A DNA stretch of 64,000 bases from Pogostemon cablin (Eukaryota; Streptophyta; Magnoliopsida; Lamiales; Lamiaceae), in contig CM042963.1 in the NCBI GenBank assembly GCA_023678885.1, positions 26,787,542 through 26,851,541 on the forward strand, given 5' to 3'. Below the pieces are notes generated by a model. The model was not told the DNA's origin and made no database searches. It saw nothing but the letters and a program-made list of their open reading frames with translations. This document shows, piece after piece, positions 33,484 to 46,992 of the stretch (the stretch's first letter is position 1; each line of letters opens with the position of its first letter). The position numbers and the translations under genes were made by a program.

Positions 33484-35967
33484 GTAAATCGTTGTTTCTG
33501 ATTTTGTATGGACTTTTTTATTCTTTTGATTTACTTTAGTTGTTTGGATTTGGCTATTTTATGCCCGATACTGCACTTTGTTTGATCTGTATTGGCAACG
33601 CAACTTTTAATTTGGGTCTTAGGGTTTCAAATCTGGTTCTTCACTTCTAATTTAGTGCCTATTCATTGCTTGAATTATAGGGATACATATTTCTTATACG
33701 GATGAGAAAATCTAGTTATCTAGTATATTATCTTTCTTCATGGAATCGTTCTTATCTCTTAATTGGGTTAATCTGTCGACTGTTAACAGTTCTTATTATC
33801 AACGTTTTTTGAACTGTAATTTGAAGTTCATTATTGTTACGCTTCGTATATGAAGTAGATTCTTGATGATTGCATTAGTTGATGTGCCTGTTTTATATAA
33901 GTCATCTTTTTTATTTATACCTTTTCCTTTAAATGATATATTTTTTAGTTTTGTCTCTTTTTTTTGTCATTGTATTTTTTGTTTGAATTTTTGTACAGAG
34001 TCATTACTTTCAATGGTGTGAATGGTGTGCTTGGCCGTCGATGATGTTTGGAAACTGTCTCTGGATCTATTTTCAGGTTTGCACAATGTATTCTTAATAT
34101 CAATGTATTTCTAGTAATTCTCTTTCTTTTTAATTAGTCTTTTTTGCTTCATCTAATCAATTTGTGTGAAATATTTTATTTGATGTTTCTTGTGTTATCA
34201 TAATGATGGTTGGTTGTAATTTTAATTTGTTTTTGCTTGCCCCTGCAAATAGTTTTAAGGTTTGTTGTTCCAATCTTCTTCGCAAACTCGCATATTGTAG
34301 ATCGATTCATAGTGAAATAATTGTTGGTTCCAGTTGTGATGGTTCTTCTCTTTTCTCTTCTTGGTTATCCTCTTTGTTTATTTGTCTCTTGTATGTCATT
34401 CCTCCCTCTCTGTTTGTGGTCTGTGGTTGTTTGTGTGTTCGTTTCTTTGCTATTCGTTGTGTTTTATGTGGCTATCTTATCCTCTCCTTTCTTTGTTCGT
34501 TGTATGTTCTGGTGTGCTTGTGTGGCTATGCTTTTTCTTGTTCTTGCTCGTTTCTGGTTCTTGAGTATATGTGTGTGTCTGGTTATCTATTTTGCGTTTC
34601 TGGATCTTAAGTGTATGTGTACTTCAATTAATCTGTGTTAGTGTAGCTTTAGTGCTATTTTTGCTACTTGTTTCTCGTTTCCTTCCCTGTTTGTATTTGG
34701 CCTTGTGTTTTCTCATCGTTCCCTTCTTGCGGCTGTATCCTTGTGTGTTGGGTTTTCTTTTTACCAACTGAATGACGAATTAATTTCTATCACTGAGCTA
34801 CTTTCTTAATGGAGTACTAACTAACTTTTAATCATAATTATTTATCTAATTGAAAGTCCACTATAATGGACCATAATTTACGAGTAGCTAATAATTAGAG
34901 AAACAAAAGTTTTGAGTAATAGAGTTGGGTTAATTTTTTTTGAAAAAATATTTATTACTCCTTATATGAGCACGAATAAAAAGGAAGAGATATTCCTTAA
35001 TTATATATATGTATAAGATGTAAAACTATGTTTATATTTGATCTTCATATCTTGAAAAGAATATACTAGCTTTGAATGTGTGATTCAAATGATTGTCATG
35101 TGTAACATAGTAATTCACATTTGAAGAAAGAGAAAATGATGAACAACAAAAACTTTTAGTTTGCATTTATTACAGAATCTGATTTAGAATAGCATCAAAT
35201 TCCATTATTTTAGTTGATTAACTCTTGATTTTTGTAATTCTGTTTCTGTATAAATTAAGGAAAGTTTAATAATACAATTAATAATTTAATGTACAAGCTA
35301 AATTTATTAATTTAAATCTTATCTCGTACAGTATCTAAAAATATAATACTATTTTTTCCTTATTTTGCATAAAATTTCTTACTATACTTCTTTTAACATA
35401 TATAATTTGTCTTTATTTTCAAATTATGTCTTATTTAGAAGTGAACTTTCAAGTTTTTTTTATTCCATTTTTTACTGAGCTCACAGTGTGGGTGGTTGTT
35501 TTTTAATATTTGCATAGAATCTGTTAAGTAGTGGAGTATTCACATTTGTCCTCATTGAGTTAGCATATACTGAATAATTTATCATTTTCATAATGGCTCT
35601 TATCAGACACATACACAATTGAATGTTCCATGTGTACATTACTTAATCTATGAATTATATAAATATGTTAATGCTAGCTTTTTGTCAAGATGGAACTAAT
35701 CAGTAACTTTAAGCTTACTCCAGATTACATTGAACATCATGAATTGAAGAGTATGATGGAACATGTAATCCAAAGTGAGCTATCATAACCCTATAAAATA
35801 TGATACAGTTATGATTATCCGCTTGATTTTTTTATTTTTTGTTTAATACTTGTTGCTCTTTAAGATAGAAGAGATAAGATTATGATGAAAGTCTACGTAA
35901 TTGAAATTAAAAAACCATTAGCTATACATCAGTATCTTGATAAGATTCTCTTTTGAAGGTTGATTAG

Positions 35968-36437
35968 TGCATTGGCAAGGAAGTAAAGATCCTAGTCAAG
36001 AGCGAACTATGCACACAAGAAGCAGGATTTGCTTCGTATTCTTCATTGTCAGATAGCAGTTTTGATGTTGTCGCTCTGAGATCTTCCTCTAATTTTGGGT
36101 AAAATTACCTATCCCATGTGCTTTATTAACTTCATGGAAACTTAAAAAGCTGAACCTAATAATATCATAGACTGAGAACAAGTTTCTCTATTAGTCATAG
36201 CATTAGGCATTCATGTTTATGTTTAAAAAGATCATTTGTGTGCCACATTTTTCAATTATGATAATTTTTTTGTTAATGCACAAGAGGTTTATTTGGTTAT
36301 AAATATTGTTTGTCTTCAGGATAAGCAACAATGTATTATGGAAGGATAAGCAGCTCACTAAAATGGTACGGAAGGTCAACATGATGAATTGGGCGAAGGA
36401 AGTACAAGCAGTCAATATAGTTTTGCTTAATGTTTAA
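35968..36437 (+). pseudogene. Two-exon open frame in H (unrecognised gene)
   Basis: Exon 35968-36098 reads CIGKEVKILVKSELCTQEAG... to SSSNFG. A GT-AG intron (36099-36319, GTAAAA...TTTTGTCTTCAG-like) follows. The next exon reads ISNNVLWKDKQLTK... to NIVLLNV and ends at TAA 36435-36437. Splicing keeps the frame open over 83 codons, which suggests real coding history. It may be the 3' end of a captured host gene or of the element's own second gene; I recognise no domain. Confidence 0.5.
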
Positions 36438-36609
36438 TGTAATCAGATATTTTGTATTAAGGATTTAGTAGGATTTGATATTTTGTGATAAATTTGGATC
36501 TTTATTTGAAATTGTGGAGATTTTATATTAGGTTGTGTTTTGATGGTTTATTTAATTACAATTTTTGTTTATTTATTAGGTATTAATATTAATTTAAAAA
36601 TATATATTA

Positions 36610-36972
36610 CAAATATAAAAATACTTTAGCGATGGAAAAATTCGTCGCTAAATCTTACTTTAAGCATTTTACCGATAGATTTTTCCGTCGGTAACTTATT
36701 CCGTCGGTATTCCGTCGCTAATATAAGTGTTATATGAATATGACGCCATGTTTTGTATTTACCGATGGATTTTTTCGTCAGTAATTAGTGACGTCCATAA
36801 TCTGTCAGAAATTACCGACAGATTTAAATTTCTATCGGTAATGAGTTACCGACCATGGTTTTAGCGATGGATCAATTTCAGTCGGTAATCCGTCGATAAA
36901 CTGTTTAACGACGAATTTTTCTAACATTACCAACGGAAATTTCCGTCGGTAATCTGACAGTTTCTTGTAGTG
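36610..36972 (+). repeat. CACTA subterminal repeat region and 3' TIR of H
   Basis: About fifteen copies of ACCGACGGA / TCCGTCGGT-type words in both orientations, with variants such as GCGATGGA and TTCGTCGCTA, end at TTTCTTGTAGTG. Such subterminal arrays bind the element's accessory transposase protein in En/Spm. Confidence 0.9.
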
Positions 36973-39376
36973 ATACGATGCATCAAGGGGGAAGAATTTT
37001 AAATTGTGGGCAGCACTATTATGGACTATTAGTGATTTTCCTGGATATGCAAATTTGTTAGGATGGAGCACAAAATGTAAATACGCATGCCCTGTTTGTC
37101 ATAAATATACACATTCACTTAGACTAAAACATGGTGGAAAGTGTTGCTATATGGGTCATCGAAGATTTTTGGATATGCCACACGAGTTCCGAAAGATTCG
37201 ACGACTCTTTGACGGCTCAGTAGAATATGGAAAAAGCTACCTAAATTGATTAGAGATATGGTGATGGATGAACTAAAGGATTTTTCCTTTAAATTTGGGA
37301 AAAAAGTAAAAGATAATTCAAAGTTGCCTTACAATTGGAAAAAGTTGAGCATTTTCTATGGATTGCCATACTGAAAAACTAATGTTATACGCCACAATTT
37401 TGATTTCATGCATATTGAGAAAAATGTATGTGAAAGCCTTTGTAATACCATTTTAGGTATGAAAGGTAAAAACAAAGATAATGACAATGCACGAAAGGAT
37501 TTGAAAGAGTTAGGCATTAGACCAGAGCTTCATCTCGTTGAAAATGAATCTGGAAAAGAGACTAAGCCTCCAGCTTCTTTTACAATATGTAAGAAGGAGA
37601 AGTAATTTTTTGTGATGTTCTCGAAGGAATTAAAGTTCCAGATGGTTACTCCTCAAATATCTCATAATGTGTTCAAGTCAAACCACCTAAGCTTGCGGGT
37701 TTAAAAAGTCATGATTATCACATTTTGATGCAACAATTATTGCCTATAGCATTAAGAAAAATTCTTCCAAAGTCTGTTCGGTCTCCTTTACTAAGATTAA
37801 GTACTTTCAAGAGTTATGCTCCAAAGTAATCAAACCTTCAGATGCAGTTCGTTTGGAAAAGGAAATTCCTGTGGTACTTTATGAGTTAGAAAAGATATTC
37901 CTACCATCATTTTTTGATGTTATGGTACATCTAACTTTACACTTGGCTACGGAAGTAAAACTAGCTGGACCAGTTCACTACTGTTGGATGTACCCGATTG
38001 AAAGGTAACTTTTATATTTGTATTTGTTAAGTTATACGGTTGGAAATTTATTGTACTTTTTTCATTAATGATTATTCAAAATATGTTGAATTGTAATGGT
38101 GTTTTATGTTTTGTCTTAATGTTTAACTAGGTATCTAGGTACATTGAAGTCGTACGTTCATAATAGAAGTAGACCTGAAGGGTCCATTGCTGAGGGTTAT
38201 TTAGCTGAAGAGTGTGTATCATTCTACTCTTCATACCTAGCAGGTTATGTGGAATGAAAGTTTGAAAAAAAATCCAGAAATGATGACAAGGACATAGACA
38301 AAGATACCACAGCAGAGTTAGATGTCTTTAAGGTGGTAGGTCATGGTATTAGAACATCCACCCCCACAAATTTTGATGCTGACACATTGAAAAAAGCACA
38401 TCAATATGTGTTGTTTAACTCTAATGCTCTCGGTCCATATATTGAGTAAGATATGTGTGTTAGTTTTGTTTATTGAATTATCTAATTTATTTTGAGATTA
38501 TCTAAAATGTGATTACTTTTTCAGGGAACATTTAGCCATGATTAAGCAAACTCATCCACGTGTAGCACGTCATCGAATAGAACAAATGCTTAGTCAAGGA
38601 TTTGCAGATTGGTTTGCTCAAAAGGTAAGTGGTAGTTGAGATTAAAGAGACGTTTATTGTATAATGCAACTATTATTTATATGAATATTCGATGATTCTA
38701 CTTATTAAATAGGTTGAGGGGTTGAGACTTGAAGCAAATGCATTATCAAAAGACTTGGCATTACTTGCTAATCGCCCAAACTTCATTGGACAGCAACATG
38801 AAAGTTTTGTTGTGAATGGTTTTAAGTTTCAGACTAGGGAACTGGATAGTAGAAGAAAAACCCAAAATAGTGGGGTACGTGTTACGGCCACTACATCAAG
38901 TTTTCAAGTACTCGGGACCAAAATCTAATATTAAGTGATTTGGATTATTATAGTGTTTTGACTAACATCATTGAGCTAGATTATGTTGGTGCACGTACAG
39001 TGGTATTATTTGAATGTGATTGGATTTCAAAAGGGAAACAACTGAAGCAAGATAGCGATGGTTTTACTTTGGCAAATTTCTCAAAGTTAAAAAAATATAA
39101 TGAACCATTCATCCTAGCATCCCAAGCTAAATAAGTATTCTGCGTTCAAGATCCAATTGAGCCAGAATGGCATGTCGTTATCTCTACTACTTCACGAGCA
39201 CATTATGATAATGACCCTAGTGTTGATGTGGAAACATACTTGCAAAGTGATATTTTTGTAATCCTCCACTTAACATTGAGATTGATGATTTCCGTTGGAT
39301 CTGTGAATATGTTGAAGAAACTAAAGTGATCCTGATACATAAAGCCAAACTAGAAATTTTAAACTACGCATATTAA

Positions 39377-40702
39377 TTATAGTTGTTCCAGTTTGTTTAT
39401 GTATTTTGTGTCAATGCTATTTAGCTATGTTCGATTGACATTTGATTGTTTGGTATTATGTTTTCTTATTTTCTAAAATTAATCATGAATTTATTTATTT
39501 TTAGTTAATTTTCTATTTATAGATCATAATGTGGAATAGATCGATAAAGAAATGTGATTAGTGTAGGAAATTTTTTCCATATTTGGTGTATTGTCTTATC
39601 GATTTTCATATTTATCCTTTCTTTTCTTCTTTCTTTTTAAGTAAACTGCGAATTCAAAATTATGTATCGAATGTCTGCAGAATAGAGTTTTACCTCATGG
39701 ATAAAGGACATTCCTATGAAGTTAATTTTTTCTTTACATCATTAAAAATTTAATTATAATGGAAACAGATCTTAGTGGAACTAATTTAACTCAGTCTCTT
39801 GCTAATTAGTGTATGTTAGTCTACTTCACTGTTGTTATTAAAAAAATATTCAAGCTAAAAGTTTGTTACTTTACTTTAATTTAATAAGAAAAATGAAATC
39901 TTGTCTTTCACTTGGTGAATGTTAACACATAATAGTAATATATGTTTATTTTGAGATTTTAGTAGGATAGATTTTAACTTTATATTAAATGAATGTAAAA
40001 GTGATTATAATTTACTAATTTTAATTATAAAAAAAAGAGTTGGGGGTGCATAAGGTATGTTAGGATACAATATTTTTCTAAAGGGTAAATATTTTAATTA
40101 ATAAAGGTATAATTTTTCATTGAAAATATCGACTTAAATATGAATAGTATAAATATTTAACTAAAAAAATTAGTTTTTTTTTCATGAAATAAAGGGTACA
40201 CGTTATTATACTAAAGGGTATACTATTTAATAATAAAAGGTATAACTTTAAAAAATGTGAGATTTTTGGACACGGTGTCTAGTAGGTTTTAGCCTTAAAA
40301 AAAGTCTTCAAAGATTTTATATAATATAATAATTCATTATTTGAAAATAAGTTTGAAAATAAGAATCATCATTTATTCATTTTTAATATATTCTATTAGA
40401 ATTTACTATATGAATTTTGTTTTAACAAAAATTTTCTTAATCTAAAACATAACATTTAGTGATAATTATAATACTTATAGAGTGGCCAAATGCACGGCAC
40501 CTTGAGCACACATACATTCCAGTTCAACTATTGAGGGAGGAACATGCCATAATTAACTTTTTATTTATTTTTAATAAATCTACTAAAATTATTAGCGGAG
40601 GAAACCAGCCAAAAAGGAAATAGAGAACGAGAACTAGTGGGCAGCAGTTTATTCCATATTACTTTCATGATTTTTCTCACTCTCTTCATCCTTCAATTTT
40701 TT
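39377..40702. other. AT-rich DNA between TNP2 and copia element F
   Basis: No gene, repeat end or RNA seen. It is probably the intergenic part of element G with decay. A diverged repeat of AAGGGTA..TATTTAATTAATAAAGGTATAA occurs at ~40080-40240. Confidence 0.4.
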
Positions 40703-41077
40703 TCTTGAGTTCTCTAAGCGGAACACGAACTCGATGATCGGTAATATGGTCTTCCTCAACTAAGTCTCCTTATTCCTTTATGGGGACCGTCGTAATCCCT
40801 CCCGATGGGGAGAAGGAGAAAACTATGTGCGGCTTAGTATATTAGGGACCATAACCGTGAGCCTTTATATACTAAACAACTGGGCCACCCATAATCACCC
40901 AGTCACGTAGTATTGGGTATCTACTCAATTTACCCATATTAAAATATTATAGCCCATGGACTTTTTATCTTAATGGATCAATTAAATAAGTCCATAAAAT
41001 AATTGAATAGCTAAAATAATTACATAATAATATATTGCCCATAATTAGATTATATAGGAAATAAAAATTTCCTAACA
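40703..41077 (-). repeat. 3' LTR of F, truncated
   Basis: 375 bp aligning to 46136-46512. Homology ends near TTGAGTTCTCTAAGCGG at the left. The expected U5 end (with TTTCCCACA) is missing. Confidence 0.85.
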
Positions 41078-44000
41078 ATCTCCCACTTGGGATATATATT
41101 GTTCCCAAAGCAATTATATCAAGAGTCTTTAGTTGTGCAACTTTATGCTATTCTTCTTCATGCTATACTTAATATCTGGTCCATCTAATATACTAATATG
41201 GAACTATCGCGGCATTCACCACATTACAAATCGTGGTTAAACCCCGACAATCACCATATCAATATACTCAATGACATAGATCAAATATGGTGAGTAGCAT
41301 GGAAATTAAATCCAATGCGATTAATATAATTTCTATTTTTAACTGGTCCAACTTGAATCTTTAGTGAGATCAATCCATAATGTAAAATATTACAAAATGA
41401 AAAATTAACTTTAGTGAATTCACAATGAATTCAAAACCATCAATTTTATTCTGCAGAAAACTGAATTATCCAAATAAAAGTGTCTTAAAAATTGTAAAGA
41501 GCAATAAATATAGACTCTCACTGAACCAATGTATTCTAAAACCATATAACACCCACATGAGTAACTAGCTCATAAAATTACAGGGCGTTAAATACATAAT
41601 TGATGAATCCATATTTAGAGTCTATCATAATGTGCTCTACTAAAATTTTATTCATACAAAATACTTTCTTTAACAACCAAGAATTCTATGTCAATATACT
41701 TGACTTATAGTACTCTTGTCATTAATACTTTACTGTAAAACTAATTGTCACAATAAACTTTATGTGACAAAACTTCGCAACCTTTATTTAATGTTTGGAT
41801 GCCCCTTAGTGTACTACTAATTTTGTTGTCATGGTTAATGAGCTATAAGTGTTTACTTGGCACTTCTTCATAATATAACTCTCCTGACCAACATAAAATG
41901 TAGTCTATAGTGAATCTTATACTCTATTGGCATTCAACAAACTTAGAATCAGAATTCTTTATGATCTCCTACAATTCTGATCTCTGATAAGTAAGCATGT
42001 TATTCTTAGTTCTCTGTAAATATTTTATAAAGATCCATACTAGAGTTACTTAACAATCTACTTAATATACCAATAATAGAAGCCAAAATAAGCCTTGTAC
42101 AGACCTCATCATACAACAACTTCCAACAATCAAAACATATAGAATATTTCTACATTTCTTAAATCTTTAGTTTAACTATAGGGCACCGGATTGAGACTGT
42201 ACTTGTCTCCCTTAACTTAACTTAAACATTCTCCTACTGAATCACACAATTATCTATGTTTGTCTCAAAACCAAATAAGATAATTATTTCATGATGATAA
42301 CTATGATTTCTTTATGGGAAAACTTGCTTGAATGCATAGATGGATTTCTATTTAGTTCTTAAATTATTGAGATCGTTTCATCAACTTTACCCTTAAGAAA
42401 CATTATCTTTACATCCATTTAATGTAATTCAAGATCATAATATACTACTAATGTCATGATTATCTTAAAAGAATCTTTCTCAGTAACCGGATAATCCCTT
42501 AAAAATAATACCTTCTTTTCCTTATGAGTATAATCCTTTACCAAGATGCAAACCCGATCATCTTGTATTGATTTAAACTCATAACTTATAGGATTAACCC
42601 ACTTTTGAGTATATGGACCTTGTATGACTTGATGAACATTGTTTGATGTTCTACCATTAATTCTATAGTGTCCTCATTATTTAGGAGAAAAATTACATTA
42701 TCATCCGAATTGTGTTTCTCCCAACTCTAGTGATTTCCTTAGTGACATTATTAATTCTTGAGGTTGTTGAATTTGTTATTCTTTTATTATTGACATTGTC
42801 CTATCGTTATTCTGAAATTGCACTATTTCTTTAAAGCTTTAGTAGGGGTCGAATTGACTCCCCTTTTAAGACAATGTCTCTAATATTATTCTTCCCCCCA
42901 AATCAACATTTTCAAAGAATTCCATATTACCCATCTCAAATATGATCTAATTAATTGGATCATAAACTTATTATCTTTATTCATAACCAATAAAGTAGCT
43001 TGTATCTATTTGAGTCCAATTTTCTTTAGTAGATCCCAATGATATAGCCTTAGTTGGACATCACCATATGTGAAACTCAAAGAGTTCTCACAACTACTTT
43101 AGTTAAAACTTTATTGAGACCATAACCTGCAATCTTTAGAATTTCTCCTATTAGTAATCATATATTGTAGAGTTCAATCTTATCTTTTAACTACACCATT
43201 CACACTTAGCAATTATAATACAATTCCACAAGCCTTTAAGAGAAGTAAAATGTTATATTTTAATTTTATTTTTAGCATCTTTCTTTATGGGTATTCTTTT
43301 ATTACCCTTATACTTTATTCATGAAGTTCTCATCATGTATGATTTTGTTTTTGATATAGGTTAAACTTAAATAGCAGACTTCTTAATTGTACAGTAAATT
43401 ATTGCAAAATAATTTATCATGCTTTCATTATACTTTATAATCTTTCAAAATTTAAATAATTTATAATCATCTTGAATATTCGAGCACAACATTAGTATCA
43501 AGTCTTTGGACAATAATACTAATTTAAATGATGCTCTCACGCAGTGGTCAAATACTGACAATAAAAACTGTCAAGCAATTGTCTTCCTTTTGGCCAACTT
43601 ATTACTTACATGTCAAACTAAATAATCGTCACGTATTCAACACCACAAGTACTTGTGTATTTCAGGCCAGATATTAATCTACCTTTGGGCTGATCAATAC
43701 CCGCATGAAGATACACTAGCAATATTTTTAATTAGGGACCCATCACAAAACACCTTATGCAACATTAACCTCGTCTATAGAGAAAAATTAACTGCAGGGG
43801 TAATCTTGGTGTAATAATCACAAGTATTGATAATAAGTTTTGTGAAACAAAAGTCTATCTATGGACCGACTAATGTTCATATGAACAGTTCAAATTAATT
43901 ATCACATACTTATCATCACATGTACGTTATTATTCTGTCAAACTGTGCCAACCTATGGGCCGAACACAGAACACATAAATAATTTCACATTCATCTATGT

Positions 44001-46029
44001 AATTTCAATAAAGTCGCACTCCACACACAGAGGCTGCTATGACAACATGATGTTTTGATTAACCAGATTAAAAATTACTAGACCAATTAAACAAATATTA
44101 AAAAATATTTAATTTAATTGAACAACATTAAAAAAAAGTCTCCCCAATTATACTTTAATTAAATTCCACAAGTTAAATAGAAATTTTTAAATGATTCCTA
44201 TATATTTAAAATTAATGAAAGATTCTTAATTCAATTGATAATTTTAAATTCTAATTAGAATAAACTAAATTACTCAAATATTTACCATTGAATTCTTTAT
44301 CAAAAATATGTGTGCAATTAGAATATTTAATGATTACAGTAATCAAATCCTTCAATCTCAATAATCAAGTTAACTCAATTATCATGTGTATATGTAAAAC
44401 AAAATCTTTTCAAATCACGCATAACAATATACCTCATGAGTCACATTAACTTTGACTCTCGCTATACAATAATCAATAATGATCAAAAAGATTGAATTTA
44501 AATTAACAAATAAACTTTATGAAATTTGATTACTGAAATTTCACAATTAGAGCTTCCACTCCTCAACCATTAATTAAAAAATAATTAGAGAATCAACATA
44601 AGAATTTTCAACTCATAATTGTGTAACTTATTCACAATCTCAACTACTATGCATTCGAAATTTTAATCCAAACGGAGTCCATCCAAACTTATAATTAACA
44701 TAATAGCTACCCATTCATTACCTTAGCAGTAGCGGCATTCCATCATCAAATTTATTTTTCTATTTTTATTTATTTAATAATTACTTAATTACCACCATAT
44801 TCTTGTGATGGACAGGTATATACATGTGACACATACAACAGAGGTGAAAGAGTAGTCACATCAGAATTAATCCAACTCAGCCACTAGGACAATAGCATAG
44901 GATGTACTTCGAGATTAATAGATAATTAAGCATTTTTGAAATTACTGAATTACCACATATAATTCAATTCATTTGGTACATAATCTCAACTAACAATTAA
45001 CAGATCTCAAGTGATAAAAATAGTTGAAATCATGCATTAACTAAATTGATAAAACGGATCAGACAAGCATTATCACATAAATAGTGCCACGCACATTTCT
45101 TGATCATCAATTGTAAATATGAAAATTGCTCATGCAATTTCAAATGTCACAAATATTCAGCAATTAAAATCCATTAATAAATGGACACAATAAACTTTAA
45201 CACAATTACTGCCGTATATGAATTTATCACCTCAAATTCAAATTGCATGGCCAGGCTCATAATTATGAAAATTTCATGTAATCACTAATCTGAACCATGC
45301 TGATGCATACATATACCATGAAATATTCTTGATAAACTGGACACCCATCTGGCATATTTTAATTGCAAGTAATGATCACTCTCATATCAACTTAAACAAA
45401 TCTAGTGCACCACATCATACCTAAAACAATTTACGAAGTCACAGTGGATCGAAATTAAAATCTGTGAACCATCCAAAAATTTAATATCCAAAATTAATCC
45501 CATCAAAATTATCAAAACTACAAATAATATGATATCCAAATTATTGCTCAAATATAATTGGATGTCAAAGATTGCCTATAGTAATTCTTCATATCAATAG
45601 AGACTACGAATTTTCTAATTACCAAACCAATTGCCGCACTATCACAGTTCACATGTCACCACTGAATACGCTTATTTAAAAATTTTAAATTAAAATTGCG
45701 CAGTGCATATATTAAGCCACACAAATGTTACAGTAATATAATGAGACATAATTCAAATTATCTCAATCATGCCTTCGAACAAAAATAACTGTTGAATCCA
45801 TTGAAATGGATTATATTTTTATATGAAACAAAATAGAGAAAAATCACAATCACTACGTTATTAGTCATGTTATATATGAATTCAATTAGCAAACTAGAAT
45901 ACGATAATTGAATCCATAAAATAATACCTATCCTTTAATAAATAAAAAATAGTGATTTACCATAACGATTCAAACACACATGTTCGAATCTAATCACAAT
46001 ATTTTAAGATATCAGAAAATCATATATAA
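41078..46029 (-). pseudogene. Internal region of F: stop-riddled copia gag-pol remnant
   Basis: No open frame above ~60 codons, but a short copia RT signature survives on the minus strand: MDVKTMFLKGKVDETI near 42415-42370, matching the family motif QMDVKTAFLNGxLxExI. It is followed further on by GFETNIDNCVIQ (~42270-42235). The order agrees with LTR and primer-site orientation. Gag and integrase regions could not be resolved by eye. Confidence 0.65.
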
Positions 46030-46047
46030 CCTGGATCTGATACTACT
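46030..46047 (-). other. Primer binding site of F (initiator-Met type)
   Basis: The plus strand CCTGGATCTGATACTACT is the complement of AGTAGTATCAGATCCAGG. It is close to the usual copia site TGGTATCAGAGCC and directly adjoins the LTR end. Confidence 0.85.
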
Positions 46048-46512
46048 TGTGGGAAATAAATCCATAGATCCATAAACCTTAACCCTATTACGATTAAATG
46101 AGATCTAGACTATAACACAGAAGCGTACCTTGGATCCATTGAGTCCTCTAGGCGGAACATGAACTCGATGATCGGTAATATGGTCTTCCTCAACTAAGCC
46201 TTCTTATTCCTTTATGGGGACCGTCATAATCCCTCCCGATGGGGAGAAGGAGAAAACTATGTGCGGCTTAGTATATTGGGGACCATAACCTGTGAGCATT
46301 TATATACTACATAATTGAGCTACCCATAATCACCCAGTCACGTAGTATTGGGTATCTACTCTATTGGCCCATATTAAAATATTATAACCATAGATTTTTT
46401 ATCTTAATTAGATCACTTAATTAAATCCATAAAATAATTGAATAGCTAATATAATTGCATAATAATATATTGCTCACAATTAGATTATATAGGAAATAAA
46501 AATTTCCTAACA
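46048..46512 (-). repeat. 5' LTR of F
   Basis: 465 bp, minus-strand TGTTAGGAAA...TTTCCCACA. A TATA-like TATATAAATG is near 46305-46314 on the minus strand. Confidence 0.88.
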
Positions 46513-46690
46513 ATAATCACTCCCGCCGCCAACGCCCATCATTGTTGTTTTGTTTTTTTTTTAAAAAATTGTCCAGGTACACACTTTCTTGCCCTTCTTC
46601 TACTTATAAAAATATTCAATTGATGAGTTCGAGCGGGTTGGGTTCTCAATTTGGGCGAGAAATACAGCTTGTGGATATGTGTTATACATA

Positions 46691-46941
46691 CTTCCTCCGT
46701 CCCACGTTAAGTTTTATGCTTTCCATTTTGGATTGTCCCAAGTTAAAATTTATATTTTTTTTATCAAATTGGACCCACACAAAATAATTAATTATTCCAT
46801 GTAGGACTCACACACAACATTAATATAACTACCCACTTTAAATTAAATATTATTTCTCTCACCTCACTACACATTAAAATATTATACTCCTTAATCTTCG
46901 AGCAAAAAGCAAACGTCAACATTAACATGGGACATAGGGAA
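46691..46941. mobile_element. Stowaway-type MITE 1
   Basis: 251 bp with TIRs CTTCCTCCGTCCCACGTTAA and TTAACATGGGACATAGGGAA, flanked by TA on both sides. The CTCC-CTCCGTCCC terminus and TA target are typical of Stowaway (Tc1/mariner) elements. The right TIR has several changes. Confidence 0.88.
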
Positions 46942-46992
46942 TATGTTGTTTCCTATATTCAACTATTGTTTAAAGTGTCGAATCAAAATTAC

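Larger units (their letters stand above)
33181..36972 (+). mobile_element. Element H: CACTA element inserted in TNP2, carrying gene fragments
   Basis: The right end is TTTCTTGTAGTG at 36961-36972, the classic CACTA terminus (reverse complement CACTACAAGAAA), next to dense subterminal repeats. The left border is set by loss of TNP2 homology after 33180; no CACTACAAGAAA is present there, so the 5' end seems deleted. No transposase of its own is recognised. It contains exon-like pieces with good splice signals at ~33391-33483, 35968-36098 and 36320-36437. Gene capture is common in CACTA elements (pack-CACTA). Confidence 0.7.
32000..39376 (+). pseudogene. TNP2-type CACTA transposase, interrupted and frameshifted
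   Basis: The N-terminal Transposase-associated domain begins FFLNFAFSNSSISGK and CPCKKCKMGLF (32020-32115), then EHLTVIGFIPGYTEW. The core has DACPKDCILYWG with a following C..C pair (~32620-32700) and GLASDGFNPF (~32950). After DLWEVGIE (33180) element H intervenes. The protein resumes at 36974 with YDASRGKNFKLWAALLWTIS, GWSTKCKYACPVC and MHIEKNVCESLC (37408). Then come a DUF4218-like part (LHLATEVKLAGPVHYCWMYP, ~37935-38270) with a GT-AG intron (~38006-38131), and a DUF4216-like part (38722-39200: FQTRELDSRRKTQNSGV, IIELDYVGA). The last frame ends at 39374-39376. TNP2 proteins cut and join CACTA ends. Stops near 32120, 32195 and 39134 and several frameshifts disable it. Confidence 0.9.
40703..46512 (-). 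mobile_element. Element F: decayed Ty1/copia retrotransposon
   Basis: On the minus strand: 5' LTR 46512-46048, primer site 46047-46030 (AGTAGTATCAGATCCAGG, the copia TGGTATCAGAGCC initiator-Met type with changes), internal ~5 kb without long frames, polypurine tract AAGTGGGAGAT (41088-41078), and 3' LTR from 41077 leftwards. LTRs begin TGTTAGGAAATTTTTATTTCC. The 3' LTR stops at ~40703, about 85-100 bp short of the expected end, so it is truncated. The LTRs look about 90% identical by eye, so the insertion is old. It lies between the two gene remnants of G. Confidence 0.88.

Noticed and set aside
34203..34771. Several overlapping Leu/Phe/Cys-rich frames that look like membrane segments
   Set aside because: All three plus frames are open because the DNA is T- and TTC/TTG-rich. 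This is intron- or spacer-like sequence inside H without splice-compatible coding signal.
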